Assembly: GCA_029258795.1 (NCBI GenBank)
Contig: JAPDKB010000007.1
Span: 243,070-307,069 of the forward strand
Source of the DNA: an archaeon
GTDB taxonomy: Archaea > EX4484-52 > WAPT01
Direction: 5' to 3'
Length of the DNA: 64,000 nt
Position numbers and translations under genes: made by a program. Position 1 is the stretch's first letter. Every line of letters starts with the position of its first letter. This document shows positions 41,588-50,776 of the stretch, in pieces. The notes under the pieces are model-generated. The model saw only the letters and a program-made list of their open reading frames with translations. It had not been told where the DNA came from and made no database searches.

Positions 41588-42197
41588 AGGGCTTGGGTTG
41601 AGCAATAAGGAAGTTGAGCTGCTGGAAAAGCTAGATGAGTTCGTAAAGCAGGAGCTTGAAACCAAGGAGGAGCAGAGTGTGGCACATCGTTACGACCATC
41701 TTAGGAGAGTTTTGAGGAACGCGCTCATGCTGGCTCAGCAGGAAGGTATGGAGGTTGATTACTTCGTTCTTTGCGCGGCATGCCTGCTTCATGACATAGA
41801 TTCGCCCTACGAGAGGAAGAATGAGCATGTTGAGCTTTCTGCAAGACGTGCAAGAGAGATCATGGAAGAGCTGAAGTTTCCTCAGGACAAGATGGAAAGG
41901 GTTGTGCGAGTTATAGAGCAGCATTCAACTGAAAAGCCGGCCGAAATAGTTGATCTCGAGGCAAAGCTGCTTTTCGATGCTGACAAGCTGGATGGTGTTG
42001 GTGCTGTTGGTGTGGCGAGGGTGTTTCTTTACTGCGGGCAGAAGGGTATGAGCATTGAGGAAGCTGCGGAATGGTACAGAAAGAAGATGGAGATTGCCGC
42101 CGGAATGATTCAAACGGGAACTGGAAGAAAGCTGATGGAAAAAAGAGCAAAGCTCACACTGGAATTTCTGGAGATGCTGGAAAAAGAAATGGGATGA
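41580..42197 (+). CDS. HD-domain phosphohydrolase
   Basis: 205 residues. HRYDHLRRVLRNALML supplies the first His, CLLHDID the HD doublet, VIEQHSTEKP a further His, and FDADKLDGVGAVGVARVF the final Asp. This matches the COG1418-like HD superfamily, whose members cleave phosphate esters of nucleotides. The specific substrate is not known. Co-translated with the small membrane protein. Confidence 0.82.
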   Translation: MFEGLGLSNKEVELLEKLDEFVKQELETKEEQSVAHRYDHLRRVLRNALMLAQQEGMEVDYFVLCAACLLHDIDSPYERKNEHVELSARRAREIMEELKFPQDKMERVVRVIEQHSTEKPAEIVDLEAKLLFDADKLDGVGAVGVARVFLYCGQKGMSIEEAAEWYRKKMEIAAGMIQTGTGRKLMEKRAKLTLEFLEMLEKEMG

Positions 42198-42207
42198 AAG
42201 CGCTCTG

Positions 42208-42867
42208 CTACCCTTTTCCAATTGGCTCCAGCTCCACAACGCTTACCTCGCTGCTCACCATGCTCCCGAACTTTTCAGCGCTCGCCGGCAGATCTATATC
42301 CCTCCACTTTCCAAAATGCATCGGCACAGCGTATCTTGGTTTTATGGTGTTTGCCGCCTTAGCTGCCTGCTCCTCATCCATCACGTAGGTGCCGCCGATT
42401 GGCAGGAGTGCAATATCGATGTTTTCGGAGGCAAGCTCCCCCATCTCCGGAATGAACTCTGTATCGCCAGCGTGATAAACCTTGATGCCGTCAACCACGA
42501 AAACAAAGCCCACATGTCCTTTCTCCTTTGGATGGAATGGCTTTGTGGGGTTGTAAGCAGGCACAGCTCTTATTTTTACGCCCTTTACCTCTACCTCATC
42601 TCCCGGCTTCACCGTAACGCTGTTCTCATAATCCTTTGTGACGCTTTCCGGGCCAACCACAACCGTGTCATCCTTACTTATTTTTGCTATGTTCTCATCG
42701 TCCTTGTGGTCGAAGTGCTCGTGGCTCACAAGCACGATGTCCGCCTTTGCCGGATTCTCATCCAGAACATAGGGATCTGTGTAGATAACCACGTCCTTGC
42801 CAGCAATCCTGAACGAAGCGTGGCCCAGCCATTCCACCTTTACTCCATTAATTTCGAGCACGCGCAT
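42208..42867 (-). CDS. Metallo-beta-lactamase-fold hydrolase (UPF0173-like)
   Basis: 219 residues. VEWLGHASFRIAGKDVVIYTDPY at the N-terminus, the zinc motif VLVSHEHFDHKD (HxHxDH), and later KVYHAGDTEFIPEM and YAVPMHFGKWRD with the remaining ligands. It is typical of the UPF0173 family of small stand-alone MBL proteins. Substrate unknown. Confidence 0.9.
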   Translation of the reverse strand: MRVLEINGVKVEWLGHASFRIAGKDVVIYTDPYVLDENPAKADIVLVSHEHFDHKDDENIAKISKDDTVVVGPESVTKDYENSVTVKPGDEVEVKGVKIRAVPAYNPTKPFHPKEKGHVGFVFVVDGIKVYHAGDTEFIPEMGELASENIDIALLPIGGTYVMDEEQAAKAANTIKPRYAVPMHFGKWRDIDLPASAEKFGSMVSSEVSVVELEPIGKG

Positions 42868-42941
42868 GCTTTGAATTTCGGGTTGAAAGGATAAAAATGT
42901 GATGGCTAAGCTCAGCCGGCGTGGCCGAAACCTTTAAATAG

Positions 42942-42984
42942 ATGTAAAGCTTACTTTACATCAGATGTAAAGAAAACTTTACAT
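42942..42984. promoter_or_regulatory. Tandem palindromic operators next to a TATA box
   Basis: Two 20-bp palindromes with the same arms: ATGTAAAGCTTACTTTACAT at 42942-42961 and ATGTAAAGAAAACTTTACAT at 42965-42984, centre-to-centre 23 bp. A TATA box (CTTTAAATAG, 42932-42941) abuts the first. The predicted transcription start lies between them and the GAGGTGAG ribosome site follows. The layout is a classic repressor site controlling the membrane-protein/XRE operon, most likely bound by the XRE protein at 43373-43567. Confidence 0.85.
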
Positions 42985-42995
42985 GAGGTGAGAAT

Positions 42996-43376
42996 ATGGA
43001 GCTTGCGGATCGGGATAAGCTGAGGGGTGTGCTTAATATTGTGGTGTTAATGCTCGCGGGTTATGTGATGGGTACTGCCTCCGAAAAAGGCGATGTTCTG
43101 ACTTTTACATGCACTTTGATCCTTGCGACGGTGGCTGTTGGTATCATATCCGTGGTACTCGGACCCATGCAGAGGGGAGATGAGAGAATGCTCAAGCGTT
43201 CCGAGGAAGCTGCATTGCTGTCGGTCAGGATATGCGCGTTTGCGGGATTGCTGGCTTTTGCTTATTCCGCGATGCTGGAATTTGAAAAGATGAGTTTGCT
43301 CTTCCTTGGAATGGCCGTGCCGGGTATGGTGTGGGTCGTGCTTTATTTCGTGCTGGTGTGGAGGGATGTGCGGTGA
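42996..43376 (+). CDS. Four-helix membrane protein paired with an XRE regulator
   Basis: 126 residues. Four membrane helices ([78 protein letters not shown]). DUF2178-like membrane proteins are found next to small XRE repressors in many archaea and bacteria. Its stop (TGA) overlaps the GTG of the regulator. Transcribed from the doubly-operated promoter upstream. Function unknown, perhaps stress- or peptide-related. Confidence 0.75.
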   Translation: MELADRDKLRGVLNIVVLMLAGYVMGTASEKGDVLTFTCTLILATVAVGIISVVLGPMQRGDERMLKRSEEAALLSVRICAFAGLLAFAYSAMLEFEKMSLLFLGMAVPGMVWVVLYFVLVWRDVR

Positions 43377-43567
43377 AGAACAGGGTGAAGGAGCTGAGAG
43401 AAAAGCGCGGGATGACGCAGGAAGAACTTGCCAGAGCTCTTGGGGTTACAAGGCAGACAATAATAGCAATAGAGAAAGGGAAGTATGATCCCTCGTTGAA
43501 GCTTGCCTTAAAGATAGCGAGGTTCTTTGGGGTGAGGGTGGAGGATGTGTTTGAGGTGGAGGAGTGA
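43373..43567 (+). CDS. XRE-family HTH repressor
   Basis: 64 residues from GTG at 43373, overlapping the preceding stop in GTGA. The whole protein is one Cro/[65 protein letters not shown]. Such proteins bind palindromes as dimers, so the tandem sites at 42942-42984 are the obvious target, giving autoregulation. Confidence 0.93.
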   Translation: MKNRVKELREKRGMTQEELARALGVTRQTIIAIEKGKYDPSLKLALKIARFFGVRVEDVFEVEE

Positions 43568-43574
43568 GCAGATA

Positions 43575-44021
43575 TTATTTTTTAATATTCTTTTCCATTA
43601 TCAGTACAGTTTCATCTTCATCCTCCTTCAGCACGCCTGCCATTCTGTAACCGTTCTTCTCATAAAATTCCTTTACGTTTGAAGCCACTCCAGCTGAGAT
43701 CCTTTCAATGCCTGAAGTGTTTGCGACATCTTCCAAAGCTCTCAGGAGCTTGGTACCGATGCCCTTCCTCCAGTAAGAAGACAAAACTGCAATCGCCTCG
43801 AGTATTAACTCGTTGTTTTGCTGACGCGCAAAAACGATCCCTACGATTTTTTCTTCGTCGCCATCCTTCTTGTAACATCCAAGGAAGAATCTGGGATTTT
43901 CATGAAACCATTCCCTCACTACTGATAGAGGCACATTATTGTTTACATAATCCCTGTAAATGGAATAAACTTCATCGAGATCTTTTTCTGAGATTTGCTT
44001 GATGGTTATGTTTTCTGTCAT
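43575..44021 (-). CDS. GNAT-family N-acetyltransferase
   Basis: 148 residues from ATG at 44021 (GTG at 44033 is the alternative). Acetyl-CoA loop AVLSSYWRKGIGTKLLRALED (R-x2-G-x-G), then NVKEFYEKNGYRMAGV. It transfers acetyl to an amine; substrate unknown. Downstream of and convergent with the XRE operon. Confidence 0.88.
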   Translation of the reverse strand: MTENITIKQISEKDLDEVYSIYRDYVNNNVPLSVVREWFHENPRFFLGCYKKDGDEEKIVGIVFARQQNNELILEAIAVLSSYWRKGIGTKLLRALEDVANTSGIERISAGVASNVKEFYEKNGYRMAGVLKEDEDETVLIMEKNIKK

Positions 44022-44188
44022 GAATTTGTACACTGGTGGTTCAAAAATAAAAAATCATAAGACACGAGTTTGAAATGTTCGGAAACTGTGAGAGAATTGA
44101 GTTGAAAAATGTGAGGATAGGGAATGAGCATTTGTTGGTGTGAAGCTCGCAAATCTATTTTTAAATTTTAGTAACTAACGAGTGATTA

Positions 44189-45691
44189 ATGATGTTGGAA
44201 AAGGTGCCAGTACCTTCCCAAATGAGGAGAATCCTCCTTTCAAGTGGGATAGATAATGCTCGAGAGATAGATAAGGAAGTCTACAGATACTGGACAGAAG
44301 TGATGCATCCGGCTGTTGCTCACGGTCCCGCGCATAAAGATAGAGCATCCTATTTCGGGTTAGAGTTCTACTTAGAAAACGCGTTCGTGGGAAAGGAGAA
44401 GATAGAGCCAGATATGGTCGTCAATGCGCTGCAGCTTCATGATATTCATAAAAGCGGTGGTGTAACCAGCACGAAAGACGCAAAGATAAGCGCCGAGATA
44501 GCTTATGACATTCTGAGAAAGTATTATTCCGGTAATGAGCGTGACAAGTTAGATAGAATATGCGGGGCTATAGAATCTCACAGTGATCCATTTGAAGATA
44601 AAGAGCCTGAGGAGGCGGATCCTCTAGTCATACTGGTTTACATTGGAGATAAGATGGATATGAGTTATGATAGACTGTGTGCATATATCAGTTGGCTGGA
44701 TTATCTGATGGAAAAAGGGGAGGGTGAGAAAAAGTATACCACTACACCCTATCGAGTGCTCAGTGCATGGTTTAGAAGGATGGAGAAAACCGCAAGGATA
44801 TTTGAGCAGATAGAAAGAATAATACCTGAAGCGTCATACATCGTTCTAGGTTTGAGAAATGAACGATACTCTATGAATTTTGGGGCGCCAGGGAGATACC
44901 ATGGCACAGGAGGAAAAAGGCCGACCACTCTGGAGGAATTATTTGAGATTATCGGGAAAGACTGCGGTGCCAAACAGGCTGAAAATCTCAAAGGATTCGT
45001 AGAAAGGTATGAAATAAGTGATGATGTACTGCTCAGCGGAGACTTTCTCTTCATGCAGATGAAGAACGAGGTAAGCAATGATTATTACCTTGATGGAATT
45101 CTTATCCCAAACATAAAGAGAGATGATGCCAAAATCATACTTAATGTGTTATGGACGCAGAGCGATCTGTCTCCCTCCCGTATGAAAGTGGATGAGATAT
45201 ACAAGACTCACCAAAAGACAACATTTGACGTTCTTAACAGTATGGGTGATAAAGAAGACTGGCGTGCTTGGTTGAGGTGGGGGTTGGTTAGAGACATGAT
45301 ATCTAACATAAGGCACATGAAATCCGCTAGAATAAAGAAAGAGAAATATCCAGTAATTCTTCAAGAGTATAAGAACGTATTATGGGGTGTGCCTCCAAAG
45401 ACCGAGGTTATAGACGGATCTGTAGAGATGGGTGGTATCTCTATCCCTATCAAAGAGTGGGATGAGTTTATCAAAGGGATGCAGGAATTTGATATTAGAA
45501 CATTTTTACTGGGACTCGAGTTGGAAAGAACATCAACAATCGGAAAACCCGAAATTACTGAGAAAGATATGAAATTAATAAAGTACGTAATTTTTGGTGA
45601 CGAGAATTATGATCTACGCCCACGAGCCGGGGATTTTGGATATATTGTCGGCATTTTTAAGTTTCTTGAATTCCTTGAATCAATTTATTAA
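44189..45691 (+). CDS. HD-domain protein with large uncharacterised C-terminus
   Basis: 500 residues from ATG at 44189 (second ATG at 44192). The N-terminal 180 residues form an HD domain: HGPAHKDRASYFGLEFY, ALQLHDIHKSGG, AIESHSDPF, YIGDKMDMSYDRL. The following 320 residues are helical and charged and match no family I know. A TATA-like TTTTTAAATTTT lies about 25 bases before the start. The single long gene stands alone between GNAT and tRNA-Gln. Possibly a nucleotide phosphohydrolase. Confidence 0.7.
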   Translation: MMLEKVPVPSQMRRILLSSGIDNAREIDKEVYRYWTEVMHPAVAHGPAHKDRASYFGLEFYLENAFVGKEKIEPDMVVNALQLHDIHKSGGVTSTKDAKISAEIAYDILRKYYSGNERDKLDRICGAIESHSDPFEDKEPEEADPLVILVYIGDKMDMSYDRLCAYISWLDYLMEKGEGEKKYTTTPYRVLSAWFRRMEKTARIFEQIERIIPEASYIVLGLRNERYSMNFGAPGRYHGTGGKRPTTLEELFEIIGKDCGAKQAENLKGFVERYEISDDVLLSGDFLFMQMKNEVSNDYYLDGILIPNIKRDDAKIILNVLWTQSDLSPSRMKVDEIYKTHQKTTFDVLNSMGDKEDWRAWLRWGLVRDMISNIRHMKSARIKKEKYPVILQEYKNVLWGVPPKTEVIDGSVEMGGISIPIKEWDEFIKGMQEFDIRTFLLGLELERTSTIGKPEITEKDMKLIKYVIFGDENYDLRPRAGDFGYIVGIFKFLEFLESIY

Positions 45692-45722
45692 ACATTAAAA
45701 AACAGTGAAGATCGATAACAGG

Positions 45723-45798
45723 TGGTAGCCCCGCCAGGATTCGAACCTGGGTCTGGGGGTCCAGAGCCCCCCATGCTTGGCCGCTACACCACGGGGCT
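45723..45798 (-). tRNA. tRNA-Gln (CTG)
   Basis: On the minus strand: acceptor AGCCCCG with CGGGGCT, D-arm GTGTAGCGGCCAAGCAT, anticodon stem GGGGG/CCCCC with loop CTCTGGA (anticodon CTG), T-arm CAGGTTCGAATCCTG, discriminator A and encoded CCA. There is no intron. Confidence 0.95.
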
Positions 45799-45871
45799 GC
45801 TCAGCACGCGAGGACAAAAATCTTAATCTGCAGAAGAATTTTTAAAATTTAAGTCCATCTAAGTCACCACA

Positions 45872-46269
45872 TCACAACGTCAAGTTCTCGTGAAACCTTC
45901 TGATCTTCATGAAATCATTGTCCGTGGTTGCCAGCTTCTCCTTGGCATTAATGGCGGTAGCTGCAATCATTACATCAGCGTCGTTCACTGTTAAGCCCTT
46001 CTCCTTCAACTTAGCCCATATAACTGCTGCGTGCTTAGTGTTTTTGGCGGTGAATGGCAATATTCCCATGGCATCGATCAGCCTCAAGATCACGTTGAGC
46101 TCTTTCTCGCTCCCATCTCGAATTTTCTTGTATGCAGCATCCCCTGATAAGTTCATATACGGTTATAGAGCTGATTTTCAAGTACTCTTCATTTATCTCT
46201 CGCGCCATTCTCTCAAAAAAACTTCCTGTCCTTTAAGATTCTCAAAACAACCGAGGTATCAAGCAACAA
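45872..46269 (-). pseudogene. vapC: VapC-type PIN-domain toxin, two frameshifts
   Basis: Read across frames, the minus strand encodes a full PIN domain: LLDTSVVLRILKDRK, then ERMAREINEEYLKISSITVY, ELIRG, and DAAYKKIRDGSEKE... ending TVNDADVMIAATA...LATTDNDFMKI. All PIN acidic residues are kept. Two single-base changes in homopolymers break it: one extra T in a run of seven (plus-strand A's 46215-46221), and one G too few in a run of four (plus-strand C's 46141-46144). An intact ORF of 94 codons remains (stop at 45872, ATG 46156), lacking the N-terminus. Start TTG near 46269 overlaps the vapB end. Confidence 0.8.
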
Positions 46270-46479
46270 AATCCCTCACCCTGAACTTGGTTCTCTTCTT
46301 AAGTACAATGTCCTCAATATCGCTCTCACTCAGCGATCCGGCAACCTCCTCCAGAACCTCCATGGTTCTTGATTTTCTGGCATCAAGCAGTTTCTCTATT
46401 ACGTCTGAGAAGGATTTTTATCTCGTTTTAACTTCCGCAACCTTTCGTATATTTCGTCTCTCACCAGTATTGTACGCAT
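46259..46479 (-). pseudogene. vapB: VapB-type antitoxin, one frameshift
   Basis: From ATG at 46479 the minus strand reads MRTILVRDEIYERLRKLKRDK, then a run of five A's (plus T's 46415-46419). One more A is needed to reach SFSDVIEKLLDARKSRTMEV and EEVAGSLSESDIEDIVLKKR, ending in FVA* at 46259. The length and sequence are typical of the archaeal VapB/DUF217 antitoxin family. Without the missing base, TAA TAG stops follow at once. Confidence 0.78.
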
Positions 46480-46493
46480 GTATGTATACATGC
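46476..46493. promoter_or_regulatory. Palindrome at the vapB start
   Basis: GCATGTAT-GT-ATACATGC, 8-bp arms and a 2-base centre, overlaps the predicted vapB start codon. This is the usual place for toxin-antitoxin autoregulation. Confidence 0.6.
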
Positions 46494-46590
46494 ATAAAAA
46501 TTAAATCATCTTAGTTTCATGTCTGTTTGCAGGTTATTGGAAAGTTCGTTCCGTTAATTATATTTAATGGATTGTGTTATAAAAACCCTT

Positions 46591-47703
46591 ATGGAAAATG
46601 ATCTGGAGTCGTGGCTCCGGTACTATCTCGCGCAGAACTACTCTCCAGAATATTTGAAAACTTATCTGATCCGAGCGGGTTATGATGAAAGAACAGTGGA
46701 TGATGCGATTAATAGAGTGTTGGGCAGAGAGCCTTCACAAACGAAAAAAGAAAAGCTGAACAAGAAGAAAGTTCTCATTTCGCTCCTTGTGCTTTATTTA
46801 ATAATTTTGTGTGGGAATTTTTTCTACGTCTCAAAAATAGAGGAAAAGGCAACAAAAGAGATTCAGATGTTTTCTCAAGCACAAAGTAAACGCTCGGAGC
46901 TCGATTTTTGTTTCAAGGAATTTTTTGAATGTTCTCCTGCAGAGTGTGTCATGAAGTTTGCTGAGGAGGACTGCCGAACTTTTGTTGACAAGGCAAAAGA
47001 GTCGCTTGGAAACCCCAGTAGCGAGGAAAGTGTGGAGTTCAACTGTCATGTAGAAACCGTATGCGATATCCGTAATTGGAGGGGTAAAATTGTTATGGCT
47101 CCCTACTTCGGAGACCTTGAATTTGACGAAAATGAAATCCAGAATGGTGATGCTTACACCAAATGCGTGAATTTCTTGAAAAAAGAAATGCCAAAATCGT
47201 ACTTCAAATGCCCGAATTTACTCTCGTTGGAATACATCACTACGGTAGGCATGGAAGTATGGAAGGGCCAGCTTCGCGCCAATGTGTGGAACCCTGCTCT
47301 TTTCGTGACGGACTTCAGGCGTGCTGCTGGTTCCCTCTTAAGAGCTCAGCAGCATGCTAAGGATGTGTACCATAACATAGATAAGCTTGTAGCAAACCAG
47401 TATCATTCAGCAATACAGACAAGACCAGACAAAGAGATCGAAATCGTGAATAACTGCTACACCCGAATGTTCGAGAACTTATGTTCGTTTGCGAGTGATG
47501 TGTCTGAGGAAGTTATAGAGGCTCGAATCAAAGACAAGATAATGAAGGAGATCGCACTAAATGCTTATCATGACTTGAAAGAAGGATGCAAAATTAATGA
47601 GAAGCGAAAGATAATCGGTGCTGGCTACACTCTTGTTGCCCTGCTCTCTGAGAGTCCGGAGGAAGGCTTCTCCATCGTATATGGAGACTGTTTCTCCGGC
47701 TGA
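46591..47703 (+). CDS. Membrane-anchored protein, Cys-containing exterior domain
   Basis: 370 residues from ATG at 46591, leaderless: TATA-like TTATATTTAAT is centred about 30 bases upstream. The N-terminal 60 residues (MENDLESWLRYYLAQNYSPE, YDERTVDDAINRVLG) are helical and cytoplasmic, followed by one membrane helix (VLISLLVLYLIILCGNFFYV). The exterior part has scattered cysteines (CFKEFFECSPAECVMKF, CRTF, CHVETVCDIR). No family recognised. Similar N-terminal helix-plus-TM layouts occur in many DPANN proteins. Confidence 0.6.
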   Translation: MENDLESWLRYYLAQNYSPEYLKTYLIRAGYDERTVDDAINRVLGREPSQTKKEKLNKKKVLISLLVLYLIILCGNFFYVSKIEEKATKEIQMFSQAQSKRSELDFCFKEFFECSPAECVMKFAEEDCRTFVDKAKESLGNPSSEESVEFNCHVETVCDIRNWRGKIVMAPYFGDLEFDENEIQNGDAYTKCVNFLKKEMPKSYFKCPNLLSLEYITTVGMEVWKGQLRANVWNPALFVTDFRRAAGSLLRAQQHAKDVYHNIDKLVANQYHSAIQTRPDKEIEIVNNCYTRMFENLCSFASDVSEEVIEARIKDKIMKEIALNAYHDLKEGCKINEKRKIIGAGYTLVALLSESPEEGFSIVYGDCFSG

Positions 47704-47777
47704 CAAGTTGATATTCCAAGCTCGCAAACTGCAACCTTTTAAATATTTTTCTTACCTTTCTTTCTACGTGATGCTTC

Positions 47778-49646
47778 ATGCGCGTGCTTTTAATCCATGC
47801 CGATCACATCGAGTTCGAGCCGAAGAAGAAAGCTCTGAAGGCTGCGGAAGAAGCCAAGCTGGAGAAGGTCAGGGTGGATGAGGCATTGGTTGTTTTCGTT
47901 TCTGTGGAAAAGGGAGATGAAGCGGATCCTGAAGGCGTAACTGACGCTCTTGTTAAAGAAGTGGAAAGTGTAGCGGAGCAGGTGAAAGCTGAAAGAATCG
48001 TGCTTTATCCGTGGGTGCATCTCAGCAGCGAGCCCGCTCAGTCGGGAGATGCTCTCAGAATTCTGAAAATAGCGGAGCAGAAGCTGAAGTCCAAGTTTAA
48101 GGAGGTTGTTAGGGCTCCTTTTGGATGGTACAAGGCATTCGAGCTGAAGTGCAAGGGTCACCCGCTTGCTGAGCTGAGCAGGACGATAAGGGCTGGGGAG
48201 AAAAAGGAAGGCGAGCAGGAGGAAGTGAGTGAAGCGCTGAAAGCTGAGGAGAAGCTGAAGTCCTACTGGTATATCATGACTCCAGATGGAGAGCTTGTCC
48301 CTGTTGATCAGTTTGATTTCACCGGCTACGAGGAGCTGAAGAAATTTGCCAACTATGAAATCTCAAAGGTGAGGGCTGTTGATAGGGTTCCTCCTCATGT
48401 CAAGCTGATGAGGGAAATGGAACTTGTTGATTATGAGCCGGGGAGCGATCCCGGAAACCTGAGATGGTATCCGAAGGGTGAGCTCATAAAGAACCTGCTG
48501 GAAGATCATGTTACAAACTTGCTTATTCAATATGGGGCTATGAAGGTTGAAACCCCGATCATGTATGATTTCAACCACCCCAATCTTTCCAAATACCTCC
48601 ACAGATTTCCAGCAAGGCAGTATGTTGTTTATTCTGGGAGTGATAGGTACTTTTTGAGGTTTGCTGCTTGCTTCGGGCAGTATTTGATAAAGCACGACAT
48701 GACCATCTCCTACAAACACCTGCCCGTCAGGCTTTACGAGCTGACCCACTACAGCTTCAGGAGGGAGCAGAAGGGAGAGCTTGTCGGGCTCAGGAGGCTG
48801 AGATGCTTCACCATGCCCGATATGCACACGCTTGTTGCTGATATAGAGCAGGCAAAGCAGGAGTTCGTTAATCAGATGAAGCTTGCCATGAAATGGATGG
48901 AGGACTTGCAGCTTGACTATGAAGTTGCGATAAGGTTTGTGCGCGAGTTTTATGAGGAGAACAAAGAGTTCATTAAGGAGCTTGTTAAAATGCTTGGAAG
49001 GCCGGTTCTCATAGAGATGTGGGACGAGAGGCCGTTCTACTTCATTCTGAAATTTGAGTTCAACGTGGTTGACAGCTTGGATAAAGCTTCAGCACTTTCA
49101 ACAGTGCAGATAGACATCGAGAATGCTGAGCGTTTCGGCATAACCTACGTGGATAAGGATGGGAAGAAAAAGCACCCCCTCATTTTGCACGCGAGCATAA
49201 GCGGGAGCATAGACAGAAATCTCTATGCAATTCTGGAAAAGCAGTGGATGAGGAAGGAGAAGGGGGAGAAGCCGTGCTTCCCGGTCTGGCTGGCTCCGAT
49301 CCAGGTAAGGCTGTGTCCTGTGAGCGATGAGTATGTGGATAAAGCCGTGGAGTTAATGGAGAAGATAAAAGCGAGCAACATAAGGGTGGATGTTGACGAC
49401 AGGGATTTGACGCTGGGCAAGAAGATTATGGAGGCGGAGAGAGAATGGGTACCTTACGTCGTGGTGCTCGGCCAGAAGGAAGCCGAGAGCGGGAAGCTTT
49501 CCGTGAGAATAAGAGAGAGCAACGAGCAGAAAGAGATGAGTTTGGAGGAGCTGATAGCTGAAATAAGGAAGCACATGGAAGGCAAGCCCTTCAGACCACT
49601 TTACCTGCCAGAACTTCTTTCCAAGAGGCCGCAGTTCGTGGGGTAG
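47778..49646 (+). CDS. thrS: Threonyl-tRNA synthetase, archaeal type
   Basis: 622 residues. The N-terminal domain ([20 protein letters not shown]) is the archaeal D-aminoacyl-tRNA-deacylase-like editing domain, absent in bacterial ThrRS. The class II core has [41 protein letters not shown] (motif 2) and SISGSIDRN (motif 3, GSIDR). The C-terminal anticodon domain is [15 protein letters not shown]. It edits Ser-tRNA and charges tRNA-Thr. TATA-like TTTTAAATATTT is about 40 bases upstream. Confidence 0.95.
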   Translation: MRVLLIHADHIEFEPKKKALKAAEEAKLEKVRVDEALVVFVSVEKGDEADPEGVTDALVKEVESVAEQVKAERIVLYPWVHLSSEPAQSGDALRILKIAEQKLKSKFKEVVRAPFGWYKAFELKCKGHPLAELSRTIRAGEKKEGEQEEVSEALKAEEKLKSYWYIMTPDGELVPVDQFDFTGYEELKKFANYEISKVRAVDRVPPHVKLMREMELVDYEPGSDPGNLRWYPKGELIKNLLEDHVTNLLIQYGAMKVETPIMYDFNHPNLSKYLHRFPARQYVVYSGSDRYFLRFAACFGQYLIKHDMTISYKHLPVRLYELTHYSFRREQKGELVGLRRLRCFTMPDMHTLVADIEQAKQEFVNQMKLAMKWMEDLQLDYEVAIRFVREFYEENKEFIKELVKMLGRPVLIEMWDERPFYFILKFEFNVVDSLDKASALSTVQIDIENAERFGITYVDKDGKKKHPLILHASISGSIDRNLYAILEKQWMRKEKGEKPCFPVWLAPIQVRLCPVSDEYVDKAVELMEKIKASNIRVDVDDRDLTLGKKIMEAEREWVPYVVVLGQKEAESGKLSVRIRESNEQKEMSLEELIAEIRKHMEGKPFRPLYLPELLSKRPQFVG

Positions 49647-49651
49647 CTTTT

Positions 49652-50776
49652 TTACTCGGTTTTGAGAGCGCACCATCCTACAGGCTGATTGCTGGATGTC
49701 AGCTTGATGGAGAGGGGGAATTTTCTCCAGTTGTACGCTGATCTTCTCCAGTAATTTCTTACGAGCTGCTCGTAAAGCCAAGAGTTGCGATCTTTTATTA
49801 TAGAGAGTATTGTTTTGTACAGGATGCTCGTGTGTGCTCCAAGTCTTACCAGCACCTTATCATCTTCCTGCTTCAGTTCCATATCCCCCATTTCGAAATG
49901 ATGATCATTTTTTATGACAAAATTCGTGAATTCCTTCACGATCTTCAGTGTTCTGTTAATGAACTCTTCCTTTTCCACCTTTTCTCCGAAGATATTCTTC
50001 ACCACTTCATCAAACTCTTTCTTGTATTTGTTTCTAACCACATCGAAGTTCGGAGCGATGAGCATTTCTCCCTCGAAGGTTCCTTCCACGCACTCCACCA
50101 GAAAGTTACCTCTTCTGCTCCTAGATCTATTAACCTTTTCTATTCTGATTTCTTCCAGCAGAAGAGTATAGTTTACAGGGCGCATATCCCTCAAAATGAG
50201 GAGTTTGAGAAGATCTTTCTGTGGGTCGTACTTGCTTTCCTTCTCATCAAATTTAGTTTGTCTTTCGAGTGAAAGTAGTATGTCGAGGTATTTCTGAACA
50301 TATTTTGGTAATTCCTTTCTATTCTGGACATATCTCTCAATCAAAGACTCTAGTCTCATATAAGCAGAACTATTGTTCTGAAGGATGCTCCATACAAATG
50401 CTGTTCTTATGTATCCTTTAAGAGAACTTCCCGGGATATAAGGAACGTAATTAACATCCTTCATGAACTCCTTAACCTGTCTAGGAGATGATATTCTGCT
50501 GGAAGTGTTTGCGGGCAGCTTTATCTCATAGATTGCATGCTTTTCATCCTTCCTCGCTTCGAGCTTGTTCAAGAGCTGCTCTATCCCTCCTCTGATATCT
50601 GAAGATTTCGCAACTTCTTCAACAAGATCCATATTTTCCTCCAAAAGCTTGGATAAGGAGATCCTGTAAGCAGTGTTACCTTTCACCAGCAATTCTGATG
50701 TCAGATAGACCTTATCTGTGCCTGCACCTATGAAGAGAGGAGTTATTGTACTTAACTCTATTCTCATTCTACTCAC
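49652..50776 (-). CDS. csm5: Csm5, type III-A effector subunit (RAMP)
   Basis: 374 residues. LSTITPLFIGAGTDKVYLTSE and YIPGSSLKGYIRTAFVWSIL are the Csm5 RAMP motifs (glycine-rich loop and SSLKG). Csm5 caps the crRNA 3' end. The ATG overlaps the csm4 stop by 4 bases. Last gene of the csm operon, ending 5 bases from the convergent thrS. Confidence 0.92.
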   Translation of the reverse strand: MSRMRIELSTITPLFIGAGTDKVYLTSELLVKGNTAYRISLSKLLEENMDLVEEVAKSSDIRGGIEQLLNKLEARKDEKHAIYEIKLPANTSSRISSPRQVKEFMKDVNYVPYIPGSSLKGYIRTAFVWSILQNNSSAYMRLESLIERYVQNRKELPKYVQKYLDILLSLERQTKFDEKESKYDPQKDLLKLLILRDMRPVNYTLLLEEIRIEKVNRSRSRRGNFLVECVEGTFEGEMLIAPNFDVVRNKYKKEFDEVVKNIFGEKVEKEEFINRTLKIVKEFTNFVIKNDHHFEMGDMELKQEDDKVLVRLGAHTSILYKTILSIIKDRNSWLYEQLVRNYWRRSAYNWRKFPLSIKLTSSNQPVGWCALKTE

